Part shown: one piece after another, positions 17,033 to 24,294 of the stretch | Layout: the number at the start of each line of letters is the position of its first letter | Numbering within the stretch: the stretch's first letter is position 1 | Virus record (IMG/VR): IMGVR_UViG_3300032893_000149 | Span: 1 to 39,684 of that record | DNA length: 39,684 nt | Reading direction: 5' to 3' (one strand) | DNA from: a virus | Notes under the pieces: model-generated | What the model was told of the DNA's origin: nothing | Seen by the model: only the letters and a program-made list of their open reading frames with translations | The model's database searches: none | Position numbers and translations under genes: made by a program

Positions 17033-17914
17033 TTACGCCCGATTGAAGAGATTGATAAACGTCAGATTTGCGTCTCTTGGCTGACCACGACCAATAATCT
17101 CGCCACGCAGCACAGGAGAAGAAGGTAAAGTGACACTGCTTATACCGTTACTGGTGATCTCTTGTAAGAACATCGTATTGCCAGTTTTTCCAGCAAAGAG
17201 TTTCCACGCCATTGTTCCTTGTGGTTGATTGAGAGAGCTAATATCAACGGCAATCACACTGTTATCTGGCACCGTGAGAGTGATTGTCTCGGACGGTCCT
17301 GATTCACCTACGTTTGTGACCCATGTAATAGCAACGTCGTATGTGTCTCCTGTTGTCGATCCACCTGAAACCGCTGTGACGTTTGAGTCGTCCCATATGC
17401 CTTGGTTGAGTTCATACTTCGCACCAGGACAGGGAATTGGATAGTTGACAACAGGTAAGCCAGATGCACGAAAATTGCGAAGGTACTTGTTCTTGATGTC
17501 CTTGTCCAACTGGTTCATCTTCGCCTGATACTTGTCGTCTAGCTTACGATTCGATGCGACGTTGTAGAAGTTGCGGAGAGCCAGAAAGGTCACATACCGC
17601 TTTAATGGCGATGCGTACAGGTTATCGGCGGAATCAACTACGACCATTCCGAGCTTGATTCGTGGGAATGGTGTGGCGTCATATCCCAGAGCGCCGTAGA
17701 AACCAGCCTGAATAGCGAAGTTGTGTGGGTCGAAGTTGTAAGAGAAGTTCTGAAACTCAGCAATTAACTGCGATCCACACTCTTCAACGGCTTGGTGAAT
17801 AAAACTGTTGTCGCCTTCTGTTGGAATGTTCTCAGCCGTGGCAACTTCGAGTACGTCTGGATCAATTGCGACTACATCCTGAATTGTGAGGCAGTCACGG
17901 TCTGTGTAGAGCAT
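17033..17914 (-). CDS. Head-tail connector/adaptor-like protein
   Basis: A 293-residue protein. The N-terminal ~150 residues are helical (QAVEECGSQLIAEFQNFSYN, later KYVTFLALRNFYNVASNRKL-like helices), as in gp6-type connector/adaptor proteins that dock under the portal. The C-terminal ~120 residues form a beta Ig/FN3-like domain (WVTNVGESGPSETITLTVPD). Position after the major capsid protein and before tail completion supports head-tail joining. The C-terminal domain is an unusual extra and may be surface-exposed. The family was not identified by name. Confidence 0.6.
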   Translation of the reverse strand: MLYTDRDCLTIQDVVAIDPDVLEVATAENIPTEGDNSFIHQAVEECGSQLIAEFQNFSYNFDPHNFAIQAGFYGALGYDATPFPRIKLGMVVVDSADNLYASPLKRYVTFLALRNFYNVASNRKLDDKYQAKMNQLDKDIKNKYLRNFRASGLPVVNYPIPCPGAKYELNQGIWDDSNVTAVSGGSTTGDTYDVAITWVTNVGESGPSETITLTVPDNSVIAVDISSLNQPQGTMAWKLFAGKTGNTMFLQEITSNGISSVTLPSSPVLRGEIIGRGQPRDANLTFINLFNRA

Positions 17915-18328
17915 TTATTTACCCTTCTTCTGTTCTGATTTTTCTTCCGTCAACTTCTGCGCCATTGCAACAAGGATCTGCAACAGTTCAGGGTCTTGCT
18001 GGATCTTGACGTTCATTGCCAACTTGCGGGCTTGCTCTGCTTTGATGAGATCTTCACGCCGAGCCGCTTCTTCGACAAGGAATCTCTCGACCTCTGCTGG
18101 TGTGGCAACTCTGTGAGTCTTCTTGGCGATTGCTTCTGCTGCGGCTCCTACGTTACCGCCCTGTGCGCCGATACCAACCTTTGCTTCGACCATCAAACCT
18201 GCTGGCATCTCATATTCCTCGTTCTCGATGGAAATGAGCCACACAGTCTTGTTCGGATCGTTCTCTGGATTGAGTTGGCGTGCAATGGCGGATTTCTTCT
18301 GATTTTCGATCTGGATTTTGTTTTGCAT
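17915..18328 (-). CDS. Hypothetical head-region protein, charged and helical
   Basis: A 137-residue protein (MQNKIQIENQKKSAIARQLN...). It has a beta-like middle (KTVWLISIENEEYEMPAGLM), then Ala/Glu/Arg-rich helices and a Lys-rich tail ending KGK. An AAGGGA Shine-Dalgarno sequence stands ~10 nt before the ATG and an ATAAATAA box 33 nt upstream. Position between the major capsid and connector genes suggests a structural or assembly accessory role. No family recognised. Confidence 0.6.
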   Translation of the reverse strand: MQNKIQIENQKKSAIARQLNPENDPNKTVWLISIENEEYEMPAGLMVEAKVGIGAQGGNVGAAAEAIAKKTHRVATPAEVERFLVEEAARREDLIKAEQARKLAMNVKIQQDPELLQILVAMAQKLTEEKSEQKKGK

Positions 18329-18361
18329 TTTGTGTTGTCCCTTGTATCTTCGGACCTAAGA

Positions 18362-18369
18362 TTATTTAT
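18362..18369 (-). promoter_or_regulatory. Putative late promoter box ATAAATAA (137-aa gene)
   Basis: An intergenic box lies between the major capsid stop and the next ATG at 18328, with 33 nt of leader that includes an AAGGGA ribosome site. Confidence 0.55.
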
Positions 18370-18437
18370 CACCTAAACAGAAATGCCGCATGATCCTTGA
18401 GAGACCATGCGGCAAAGTCTTTTTTGCTGGCTAGAAA

Positions 18438-19346
18438 CTAGCTCTTCACTTGCAGACCAAAGGTCGGACGAAGCACCTGGACGCCGTACAGGGCGTGCAG
18501 AGTCCACTGTTGAGCGAGGTATGGAGCGTTGTACGACCACACCAGACGCATTCCGAATCCACCTGGACTTACGATGTCAGCCGACACAGCGCCGATACCC
18601 GGAGGAATTGCGCCGAACGGACGAGACACCAGAGTCATAGCATCCGGGGTGAATGCGATGTTGTAGTGTGTCGTTGCAATCGGCACCAACTGGCTACGGA
18701 AGACATTAAAGCCCTTGATGTTTCCGAGCACACCCATTGCGAGAGCTTGAGAAACCATCGTATCAGAGCCGATCTGGTACACATTGCTGAATTCCGGCAA
18801 CGCACGAACAACGTCGTAGTCAGCAGGAGTCAGAGCAAGATACTTGTCTCCATATGCCTTGGCACTGTACAGAGCAGTTTCAGCCGAGCCAATAACAGCA
18901 CTCGTCAGAGCCGTACCCTGTGCGCCGACTGCGGGAGTAGTCAGCCCTGTGTAAAGACCGAAGATGTCACTCTCGATCTGTTCTGCCATTGCAATCACAT
19001 GCGGTCTCACATAGGTGTCAAACAGAGACACGTTGGTGAGCAACTGAGACACATCCGGGATCGTGAAGCTGGATTCCTTGTGCTTATTCACCGTGATTGC
19101 GACGGTGCTAATAGCGGTCTGTTGGAACTGAACGGCGTTGCCTTCAGAGATGTCGTTAGCCACGACAGTTGTTGGAGGGACAGCAACGTTAACAGTGTCG
19201 CCCACTGCTCCCGGCTGGTTATCCCACTTGCGATTGATGATAGAACCCATCTTCAGGGTTTTCTGAAGAGGTTCGAGTGCCTGTGCCGCAAATAGTTTTA
19301 CAACCTGTGATGCAAACTCTGCGGAAGTATTGAAGCCTGTAGTCAT
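18438..19346 (-). CDS. Major capsid protein (P22 coat-like, HK97 fold)
   Basis: A 302-residue protein. It starts with a helical arm (EFASQVVKLFAAQALEPL), then a beta region (GDTVNVAVPPTTVVANDI). The VAITVNKHKESSFTIPDVSQ...AMAEQIESDIFGLYTGL pattern is typical of P22 coat / gp5-type HK97-fold capsid proteins. It is preceded by the scaffold gene and a long structured leader with its own late-type box, fitting very high expression. Length is in the normal range without a protease-cleaved delta domain, which agrees with the separate scaffold gene and the lack of a visible prohead protease. Confidence 0.85.
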   Translation of the reverse strand: MTTGFNTSAEFASQVVKLFAAQALEPLQKTLKMGSIINRKWDNQPGAVGDTVNVAVPPTTVVANDISEGNAVQFQQTAISTVAITVNKHKESSFTIPDVSQLLTNVSLFDTYVRPHVIAMAEQIESDIFGLYTGLTTPAVGAQGTALTSAVIGSAETALYSAKAYGDKYLALTPADYDVVRALPEFSNVYQIGSDTMVSQALAMGVLGNIKGFNVFRSQLVPIATTHYNIAFTPDAMTLVSRPFGAIPPGIGAVSADIVSPGGFGMRLVWSYNAPYLAQQWTLHALYGVQVLRPTFGLQVKS

Positions 19347-19383
19347 TGTTTTTGTTACCTGTTGTCGTTTTGTCCGTACTTCC

Positions 19384-19404
19384 CCTGTGTTTTATGTCCA
19401 CAGG
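19384..19404 (-). promoter_or_regulatory. Conserved leader hairpin, capsid copy
   Basis: In the RNA sense this is stem CCTGTG/CACAGG with the 9-nt loop GACATAAAA. The same loop, on a different stem, stands in the scaffold leader (20092..20112). Identical loop with compensating stem changes points to a selected RNA element. Confidence 0.6.
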
Positions 19405-19419
19405 CACGACTGTCGAATA

Positions 19420-19427
19420 TTATTTAG
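19420..19427 (-). promoter_or_regulatory. Putative late promoter box CTAAATAA (major capsid)
   Basis: An intergenic box lies just after the scaffold stop and 73 nt before the capsid ATG. The leader length is nearly the same as for the scaffold gene (77 nt). Confidence 0.5.
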
Positions 19428-19429
19428 TC

Positions 19430-20044
19430 CTACGCCATCTTGAGTAATTCATTTGCCACAATCTGCATCTCTTCTCTTGTCATCCCTGCTTTAATCTCCG
19501 GGATACCAGATGAAGGTGTTGAGACCGTCTTTGATGCTCCACTGCCTGTAATCGGCTGCGGAGCTAGTAAGCCCTTCAAATCACCCATGCGAACCTTTAC
19601 AGCATCTTCGAGCGGTTGGTCACCGATTGCGTACTTGCCGTCTTCGAGCTTCTGCATCTCGTCGCCGAATACCTTGAACGCCGTTGTACGAGACGCTTCA
19701 TTGGCAAACTGATAACCAGCCAAAGCACGATTGAGAGCGGTGTCTCGATCAGCTAGTTCTGCTTTCTTTGTGGCTGCTTCGTTAGATGCTGTCAATTCCT
19801 TGATCTGTCGTTCTAGGACTGCAATTCTTGGATCAGGTGCCGCTGTGCCTTCTGTTTTTTGCTCCGTCGTCGGCTGCGGTTTGAAACTTTCGATTGCTGT
19901 GCTGATTGATCCTACCTGTTCACGCAGTTTTGCAATATCAGTCTTCGATGAATGAACGAAGTTATTAATTCTGCCGTCCACGATCTTGGCGATATCTTCT
20001 GCTGTGAGTGGTGTTGCTTGGGTGTTGTTTTCGTTGTCTGCCAT
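19430..20044 (-). CDS. Scaffold protein
   Basis: A 204-residue acidic protein from the Met at 20044 (MADNENNTQATPLTAEDIAK). I chose this start over the Met five codons upstream because GGGG stands at proper distance before it. A coiled coil (residues ~35-55 and ~75-110), a Pro/Thr/Gln linker, and a short C-terminal helix after a Ser/Gly-rich linker are typical of phage scaffolds, whose C-terminal helix contacts the coat protein. It lies immediately upstream of the major capsid gene. No protease motif is seen. Confidence 0.75.
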   Translation of the reverse strand: MADNENNTQATPLTAEDIAKIVDGRINNFVHSSKTDIAKLREQVGSISTAIESFKPQPTTEQKTEGTAAPDPRIAVLERQIKELTASNEAATKKAELADRDTALNRALAGYQFANEASRTTAFKVFGDEMQKLEDGKYAIGDQPLEDAVKVRMGDLKGLLAPQPITGSGASKTVSTPSSGIPEIKAGMTREEMQIVANELLKMA

Positions 20045-20091
20045 TTGTTTCCCCGTCATTATCGGTGACGGCTCCGTTATGTTTTACTGCC

Positions 20092-20112
20092 CTTGAGTTT
20101 TATGTCTTCAAG
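20092..20112 (-). promoter_or_regulatory. Conserved leader hairpin, scaffold copy
   Basis: In the RNA sense this is stem CTTGA/TCAAG plus a closing A-C or G-T type pair, around the same 9-nt loop GACATAAAA found before the capsid gene. Confidence 0.6.
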
Positions 20113-20121
20113 CCGACAATC

Positions 20122-20129
20122 TTATTTAT
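20122..20129 (-). promoter_or_regulatory. Putative late promoter box ATAAATAA (scaffold)
   Basis: An intergenic box lies between the head-fibre-like gene stop and the scaffold start, 77 nt before the chosen ATG at 20044. Confidence 0.55.
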
Positions 20130-20548
20130 TTCCCCTGAATAACAAGCTCAAAGGAACGCTCGTCAATTCGCCCAACAGCAGTCGTGATAGTGCATGTGAG
20201 CTTGTAGGTGCGTCCAGCAACACCAGCAGACAAGAGCGCCGTTGCCAGTGTAGTCGTGTGCGTTGAGTTTGGTTGGAGGTTTGATAGTGTCTTAATTCCT
20301 GCCGGGATGGTCCAATTGACGCTTGCAATTGTATCCGTCTCCAGCCACGCCGACCAGTCGTAGGTGTAATCTAGTGTTGCGCTTGGATCTTTATAAAACC
20401 GTGGTAAAGGTGGAAACACGTTAACGCCGCTGGTTTCCTCATCCACTCTGATGGTTCGCCCTTTTGCGGCGACCCAAGTGTTAGATGTTCCGTCCCATGT
20501 ATCCGTGTCCGAATCCCATGTCTGATTAAGTTGATCCCATGTAGGCAT
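20126..20548 (-). CDS. Head-fibre/decoration-like protein
   Basis: A 140-residue protein. An unusual Trp/Asp/Thr-rich start (TWDQLNQTWDSDTDTWDG) is followed by an Ig-like domain with the pattern KDPSATLDYTYDWSAWL, GIKTLSNLQPN, AGRTYKLTCTITTAVGRIDERSF. That pattern occurs in many tailed phages beside head genes and is usually annotated as fibre or decoration protein. It lies between the secreted-looking proteins and the scaffold. A surface decoration role is likely but not proven. Confidence 0.6.
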   Translation of the reverse strand: MPTWDQLNQTWDSDTDTWDGTSNTWVAAKGRTIRVDEETSGVNVFPPLPRFYKDPSATLDYTYDWSAWLETDTIASVNWTIPAGIKTLSNLQPNSTHTTTLATALLSAGVAGRTYKLTCTITTAVGRIDERSFELVIQGK

Positions 20549-20552
20549 TAGA

Positions 20553-22052
20553 TTAGTACCCTCTTAGACCCATACACAGATAGGTCACCTTGTCTGATGC
20601 GCCAAATGCTGATGCGCCTGTAATTGTCAGCGTTGTTGTCGTCGCTGTTGCTCGAACTTGCAATCCTGTCGTCTCATCATTAGCGACACATGCTGGTGCT
20701 GTATTCTGCCATGTTCCACCAAATGTGATTACGCCTGATGTTGCTGATCCGCCAGAACCAATCGTGATGCGTCCTGCGTTGTCAGTGCTAGCAGAATCGA
20801 GAGTTGGCGATGTGCCAAAACCAGATGTGATACTTGGCGTTACTCCACCATCGTCGCCAGAAACGTGAAATGCAAAAAAGCTCTGTGCGTCGGCTCCGTG
20901 ACCACCAATGTTTGCTGTGTTACTTCCATTCCAGCAGCCAGCATTCTTACCAATGAATGTGCAATTACTCGGCTGTGTGCTAGACGGTAAACCAGCGCAA
21001 AAACCAATACCAATGTTGTAATTGCCAGTTGTTACGTCGTGATTGAGAGCGCAGCTTCCAGGTTGACCAGGATTGATGCCACCATAGATCGTGCTGGACG
21101 TTGCATTGCTGTAGTCGCCAATAAAGGTGTTTTCGTATCCAGCATTGCTTCCCGGCAAGCCAAAGCCAGCAGCAAAACCAATGAGTGTATTTCCGCCGTA
21201 ACTATGATCGGCGTGAGACATGGAGTAACCAGCGAAAGTTCCAATAGCTGTGGTGCGAGAGTAGTTGTTGCCTGCTCTTAGCGTATGTCCACCAACAGCT
21301 ACGTCATATCCACCGTAAGTCAGACCAGCACATGCAACAACACCCATGCATGTATGAGCGTTGCCCCATACATCGTAAGCAGGTTGCAGCGATGACAGTG
21401 GACCATGACCGACCGCTGTGGAATAAAGTGTGTTTGCACTGCCAGTCAAGTTGCCAAGGAAAAGGTTATATCCACCGAGTTGATTTACACTCTTTACCTG
21501 TTGTGCCGCATCAGCAGCACCAATACCAATTCCGATGTCAGCATTTTGAGCGATGTAGACAACAGGCGTGCCACCCCAAGAAATAATGCCACCAGTGGTG
21601 TTGTGCCAAGTCGGAACTGTCGCTGTGTCTGGACTGTTTTTGTTATCCAGATATATCGTTGTCGTATTGTCGGCGATTGTTGTGCTAACTGTAAGCCGAT
21701 AATATGCACTGCCGTTGGTCGATCTGTAGATGTTGCGACCAATGACCCTTACATCACTCGATACAGGCACGTTTGTCAGTGTTACTTGCTGACTTGAAGC
21801 TGTCGTCGATGCTGCTGTCGCATATGGTTGTGTCTCACCAGATGCAGTGACAAAACTCACCAGATACGCAACACCGCCATTAACACTACCAGCAGAGCCA
21901 GCCGTAGCAGTTGGCGCTGACGATGGAGCCAACACCATATGCATACTAAGAAAGTCTGAGCTAATGGTGCCAACAAAATTATGACCACCATTAGTCGTCA
22001 TCTGACCAACGGCAAGCGAGACCAGAAGGAAAAAGAGAATCAGTTTCTTCAT
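20553..22052 (-). CDS. Beta-rich adhesin/fibre-like protein with N-terminal signal peptide
   Basis: A 499-residue protein. Residues 1-17 (MKKLILFFLLVSLAVGQ) form a textbook Sec signal peptide. The body holds an FN3-like segment, then repeats of the form NTFIGDYSNA, NYNIGIGFCAG, CTFIGKNAG, like the stacked NxxxGxxAG turns of trimeric fibre or autotransporter heads. The C-terminal ~80 residues (TPTLD..., then GGTWQNTAPACVANDETTG and TTTLTITGASAFGASDKVTY) match the common C-terminal domain of phage fibres. A signal peptide on a fibre-like protein in the head gene cluster is unusual. It might be exported in lysogens or during infection, or be hydrophobically anchored in the virion. Confidence 0.7.
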   Translation of the reverse strand: MKKLILFFLLVSLAVGQMTTNGGHNFVGTISSDFLSMHMVLAPSSAPTATAGSAGSVNGGVAYLVSFVTASGETQPYATAASTTASSQQVTLTNVPVSSDVRVIGRNIYRSTNGSAYYRLTVSTTIADNTTTIYLDNKNSPDTATVPTWHNTTGGIISWGGTPVVYIAQNADIGIGIGAADAAQQVKSVNQLGGYNLFLGNLTGSANTLYSTAVGHGPLSSLQPAYDVWGNAHTCMGVVACAGLTYGGYDVAVGGHTLRAGNNYSRTTAIGTFAGYSMSHADHSYGGNTLIGFAAGFGLPGSNAGYENTFIGDYSNATSSTIYGGINPGQPGSCALNHDVTTGNYNIGIGFCAGLPSSTQPSNCTFIGKNAGCWNGSNTANIGGHGADAQSFFAFHVSGDDGGVTPSITSGFGTSPTLDSASTDNAGRITIGSGGSATSGVITFGGTWQNTAPACVANDETTGLQVRATATTTTLTITGASAFGASDKVTYLCMGLRGY

Positions 22053-22053
22053 T

Positions 22054-22803
22054 TTATTGTCTTACCACCTTATGTTTTACGGGGAGTATTACTGGTGCGT
22101 CGGGTTGGTACGCTGTGATTGCAGTGCTGATGTTACTCATAGAATCATTTTGTGCAATGGTCCAAGAGAGTGAATTAGCTCCAACGCTCACAGGACCAGC
22201 ATAAGCAAGATCACCTGCAACTACAGGCGATGACGTACACAAATTACATTTATAGGCTTGGGTCTGTCCATTGTTTTCATTGAACAAAAGCATGTTATTC
22301 GACATCCATCCGCCAACCAACCAGTCATTGCTTTTTGTGGCGGTAATTGTTGGTGAACTAAACGTCGCAAAAGCCGCAGCACCACCAATGACCGCAATGC
22401 TGTGTGCGTCAATTGGATTTGTCTGGTTAACTCCTTTCAGGGTCACCGCAGCACACCAGAAACCCTCAAAAGCGTTGTTTAATGGTGCTGCAAATGTGAC
22501 TTGAATGTTATGTGCGCCTGTAGCTGGAGCAGTCATGTAAAATTGTGCCAAGCGACGATTACCACTTCCCGAAGTCTGGTCAAGCTGAGTAAGCGAAACT
22601 CCGTTGTAACTGATACTCGATAGACTAGTGTCACCTGAGTACCAGCCACACTCGACATGCATCACTAGCTTGGTGCCAGTCGTTGTGTGAGACCATGTGT
22701 ATACTTGATTGCCAGAACCAGCCGTGTAGCTCGTATTGTCGTAACCAATAGCAGCAGACAACAAAACAGGAATCAAGAAGAGTAAAAAGAGTCGTTTTAG
22801 CAT
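22054..22803 (-). CDS. Exported beta-sandwich protein in head gene cluster
   Basis: A 249-residue protein. Residues 1-18 (MLKRLFLLFLIPVLLSAA) are a signal peptide. The rest is a beta sandwich with the pattern GNQVYTWSHTTTGTKLVMHV, ISYNGVSLTQL, RLAQFYMTAPATGAHNIQVT and AVTLKGVNQTNPIDA, a domain type seen in secreted bacterial and phage structural proteins. Two Cys near residue ~190 (CNLC) could form a disulfide outside the cytoplasm. Its stop lies 1 nt from the next start and its ATG overlaps the previous stop by one base, so it is co-transcribed. Precise function unknown. Confidence 0.65.
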   Translation of the reverse strand: MLKRLFLLFLIPVLLSAAIGYDNTSYTAGSGNQVYTWSHTTTGTKLVMHVECGWYSGDTSLSSISYNGVSLTQLDQTSGSGNRRLAQFYMTAPATGAHNIQVTFAAPLNNAFEGFWCAAVTLKGVNQTNPIDAHSIAVIGGAAAFATFSSPTITATKSNDWLVGGWMSNNMLLFNENNGQTQAYKCNLCTSSPVVAGDLAYAGPVSVGANSLSWTIAQNDSMSNISTAITAYQPDAPVILPVKHKVVRQ

Positions 22804-24290
22804 TAGAGTGTCAAGGTAAACCGCATGACCACATATTTTGCAGTGCCGTCAACAGTTGCAAAATTAGCGTCGATACTGGCGTTGTTTATCAGCGTTGGTG
22901 TGCCGTTGAGTGTGCCAGATGCAAATGAATTAGTGCCACAAGTCAGAGCGCCTGTGAGTAACGATGTCGAAGAGCCAGAGGTAATGATTGGGAGTACTGT
23001 TGGAGCACCTGCATTAGCAAAACACTCGACAGCCGTTACAGTCATTGTTTGTCCGCTCTTATTGCCACACACCGATGGAGAGTTGTTATCACTTGCGAGA
23101 AATGGAGAGCCAGCACCAGGGTCACCGATAGTTACTTCACACACTCTGACTTTTTGCGCTGCCGTCAACGTGCCCATACTTCCTTGCGCTCCGACACCAC
23201 CATTCACAATTGCAAATCCGGTTTGTGGTGTACTAAAAGTCGCTACAACGTCATAAGTGGTTGGGTTGATTGTGAGCGTGTTTGGGTAAATTACATTGCG
23301 TGGTGTGGAGTTGTCTTGGAAAGTCACCGTCAAAGCTGCTGTCTGATATCCATGTGTAGCTCCAGTCACCGTCACAGTAGTTGCAGATGTGAATGAACCA
23401 ATGTAAGGCGATGATGTGCTCGTGGATGGAAGCTGATTAGCCGGGACTTTGCCATCGCTGCCCAAACTCGGATAACCGTTAGCCTGTCCTTTATTGGATG
23501 TTGATTCTGCCCCGATGCTCGACGGTGTAATTGGGTCGCTACCGTTAGCTGCGTGGCTGCTTGCGTGTGCAGATGGGTTGAAACTGGTCGGCCACGCACC
23601 AGGAGCACCAGTAATAGGATTCTGGTACATGCCCGAAAGTGCCGCTTGCGCTCTGGCATTTGAAAAGTACAGGTTGCCATTTTCAGGAACAATTGAGGTA
23701 TCCAATGTCTGCCATGTCTTGTCACCACGCCAATACTGAGTTGAGCTACCCGCACTAATGACAGGCTCGTACACTCCGCTGTGATTGTGATTGCCAAGCG
23801 CTACTGTCGAAGACGTTGTGCCTGTCGGGATTCTGCCAATTGCGAAGATACCTGTAGCGATCTGCGAAGCATCGAGCGAGATAGGATCACTGCCAGCGTT
23901 ACCATGAGTGCTTGCATGTGTGGATGGGACAAAACTAGACGGCCACGAACTTGGAGCACCAGTAATAGGAATCTGGTACATTCCAGCCAAAGCCGCTTGC
24001 GCTCTCGCAGCCGTGAAGTAGAGATTGGTCCCTTCGCCAACGTTGGAGGTTGTAATCGTCGGTAGATCACCAAGCTGCAATGACGCACAGACAATACCGC
24101 CAACTTGAGTCTGCACGGCAAATTTATGAGCGTCGCACTGACCAAGACCAGCTTTATGTTGATCCAAATATGAGAAGTTGTTGTTGATTGTGGTGCGAGA
24201 TCCAGCAATCGTATCAGAGCCTTGGATTGATGTGATCTGTGCATGAGAGGCATACACAGCCACCAGAAGGAGTAATAATGTCTTAATCAT
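22803..24290 (-). CDS. Tail-fibre-like protein with signal peptide and internal duplication
   Basis: A 495-residue protein. Residues 1-18 (MIKTLLLLLVAVYASHAQ) are a signal peptide. Two repeats, about residues 80-135 and 205-260, share LYFTAARAQAALAGMYQ and HASTHGNAGSDPI-type motifs common in phage tail fibres. A later segment (ANGYPSLGSDGKVPANQLPS) is also typical of fibres. The C-terminal ~180 residues form another beta domain. It lies immediately after the portal gene in the same operon. As with its two neighbours, a fibre-like protein carrying a Sec signal is odd and raises a role in surface display or superinfection blocking. Confidence 0.7.
   Translation of the reverse strand: MIKTLLLLLVAVYASHAQITSIQGSDTIAGSRTTINNNFSYLDQHKAGLGQCDAHKFAVQTQVGGIVCASLQLGDLPTITTSNVGEGTNLYFTAARAQAALAGMYQIPITGAPSSWPSSFVPSTHASTHGNAGSDPISLDASQIATGIFAIGRIPTGTTSSTVALGNHNHSGVYEPVISAGSSTQYWRGDKTWQTLDTSIVPENGNLYFSNARAQAALSGMYQNPITGAPGAWPTSFNPSAHASSHAANGSDPITPSSIGAESTSNKGQANGYPSLGSDGKVPANQLPSTSTSSPYIGSFTSATTVTVTGATHGYQTAALTVTFQDNSTPRNVIYPNTLTINPTTYDVVATFSTPQTGFAIVNGGVGAQGSMGTLTAAQKVRVCEVTIGDPGAGSPFLASDNNSPSVCGNKSGQTMTVTAVECFANAGAPTVLPIITSGSSTSLLTGALTCGTNSFASGTLNGTPTLINNASIDANFATVDGTAKYVVMRFTLTL
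23595..24015. repeat. Internal direct duplication within the fibre-like gene
   Basis: Two stretches (about 23600..23660 and 23955..24010) share the runs ACCAGTAATAGGA, TCTGGTACAT and GCCGCTTGCGCTCT in the same order. They encode the two copies of the ARAQAALAGMYQ motif of the fibre-like protein. Confidence 0.7.
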
Positions 24291-24294
24291 TGCG

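Noticed and set aside
17915-17922. GTAAATAA before the connector gene start as another late box
   Set aside because: It is made by the Lys-stop codons of the upstream gene and abuts the ATG with no spacing, unlike the other boxes.
18450-19295. Long open frame (281 codons) antisense to the capsid gene
   Set aside because: It lies entirely within the strongly supported major capsid gene on the other strand, has no ribosome site and no protein-like pattern. It arises from the codon bias of the true gene.
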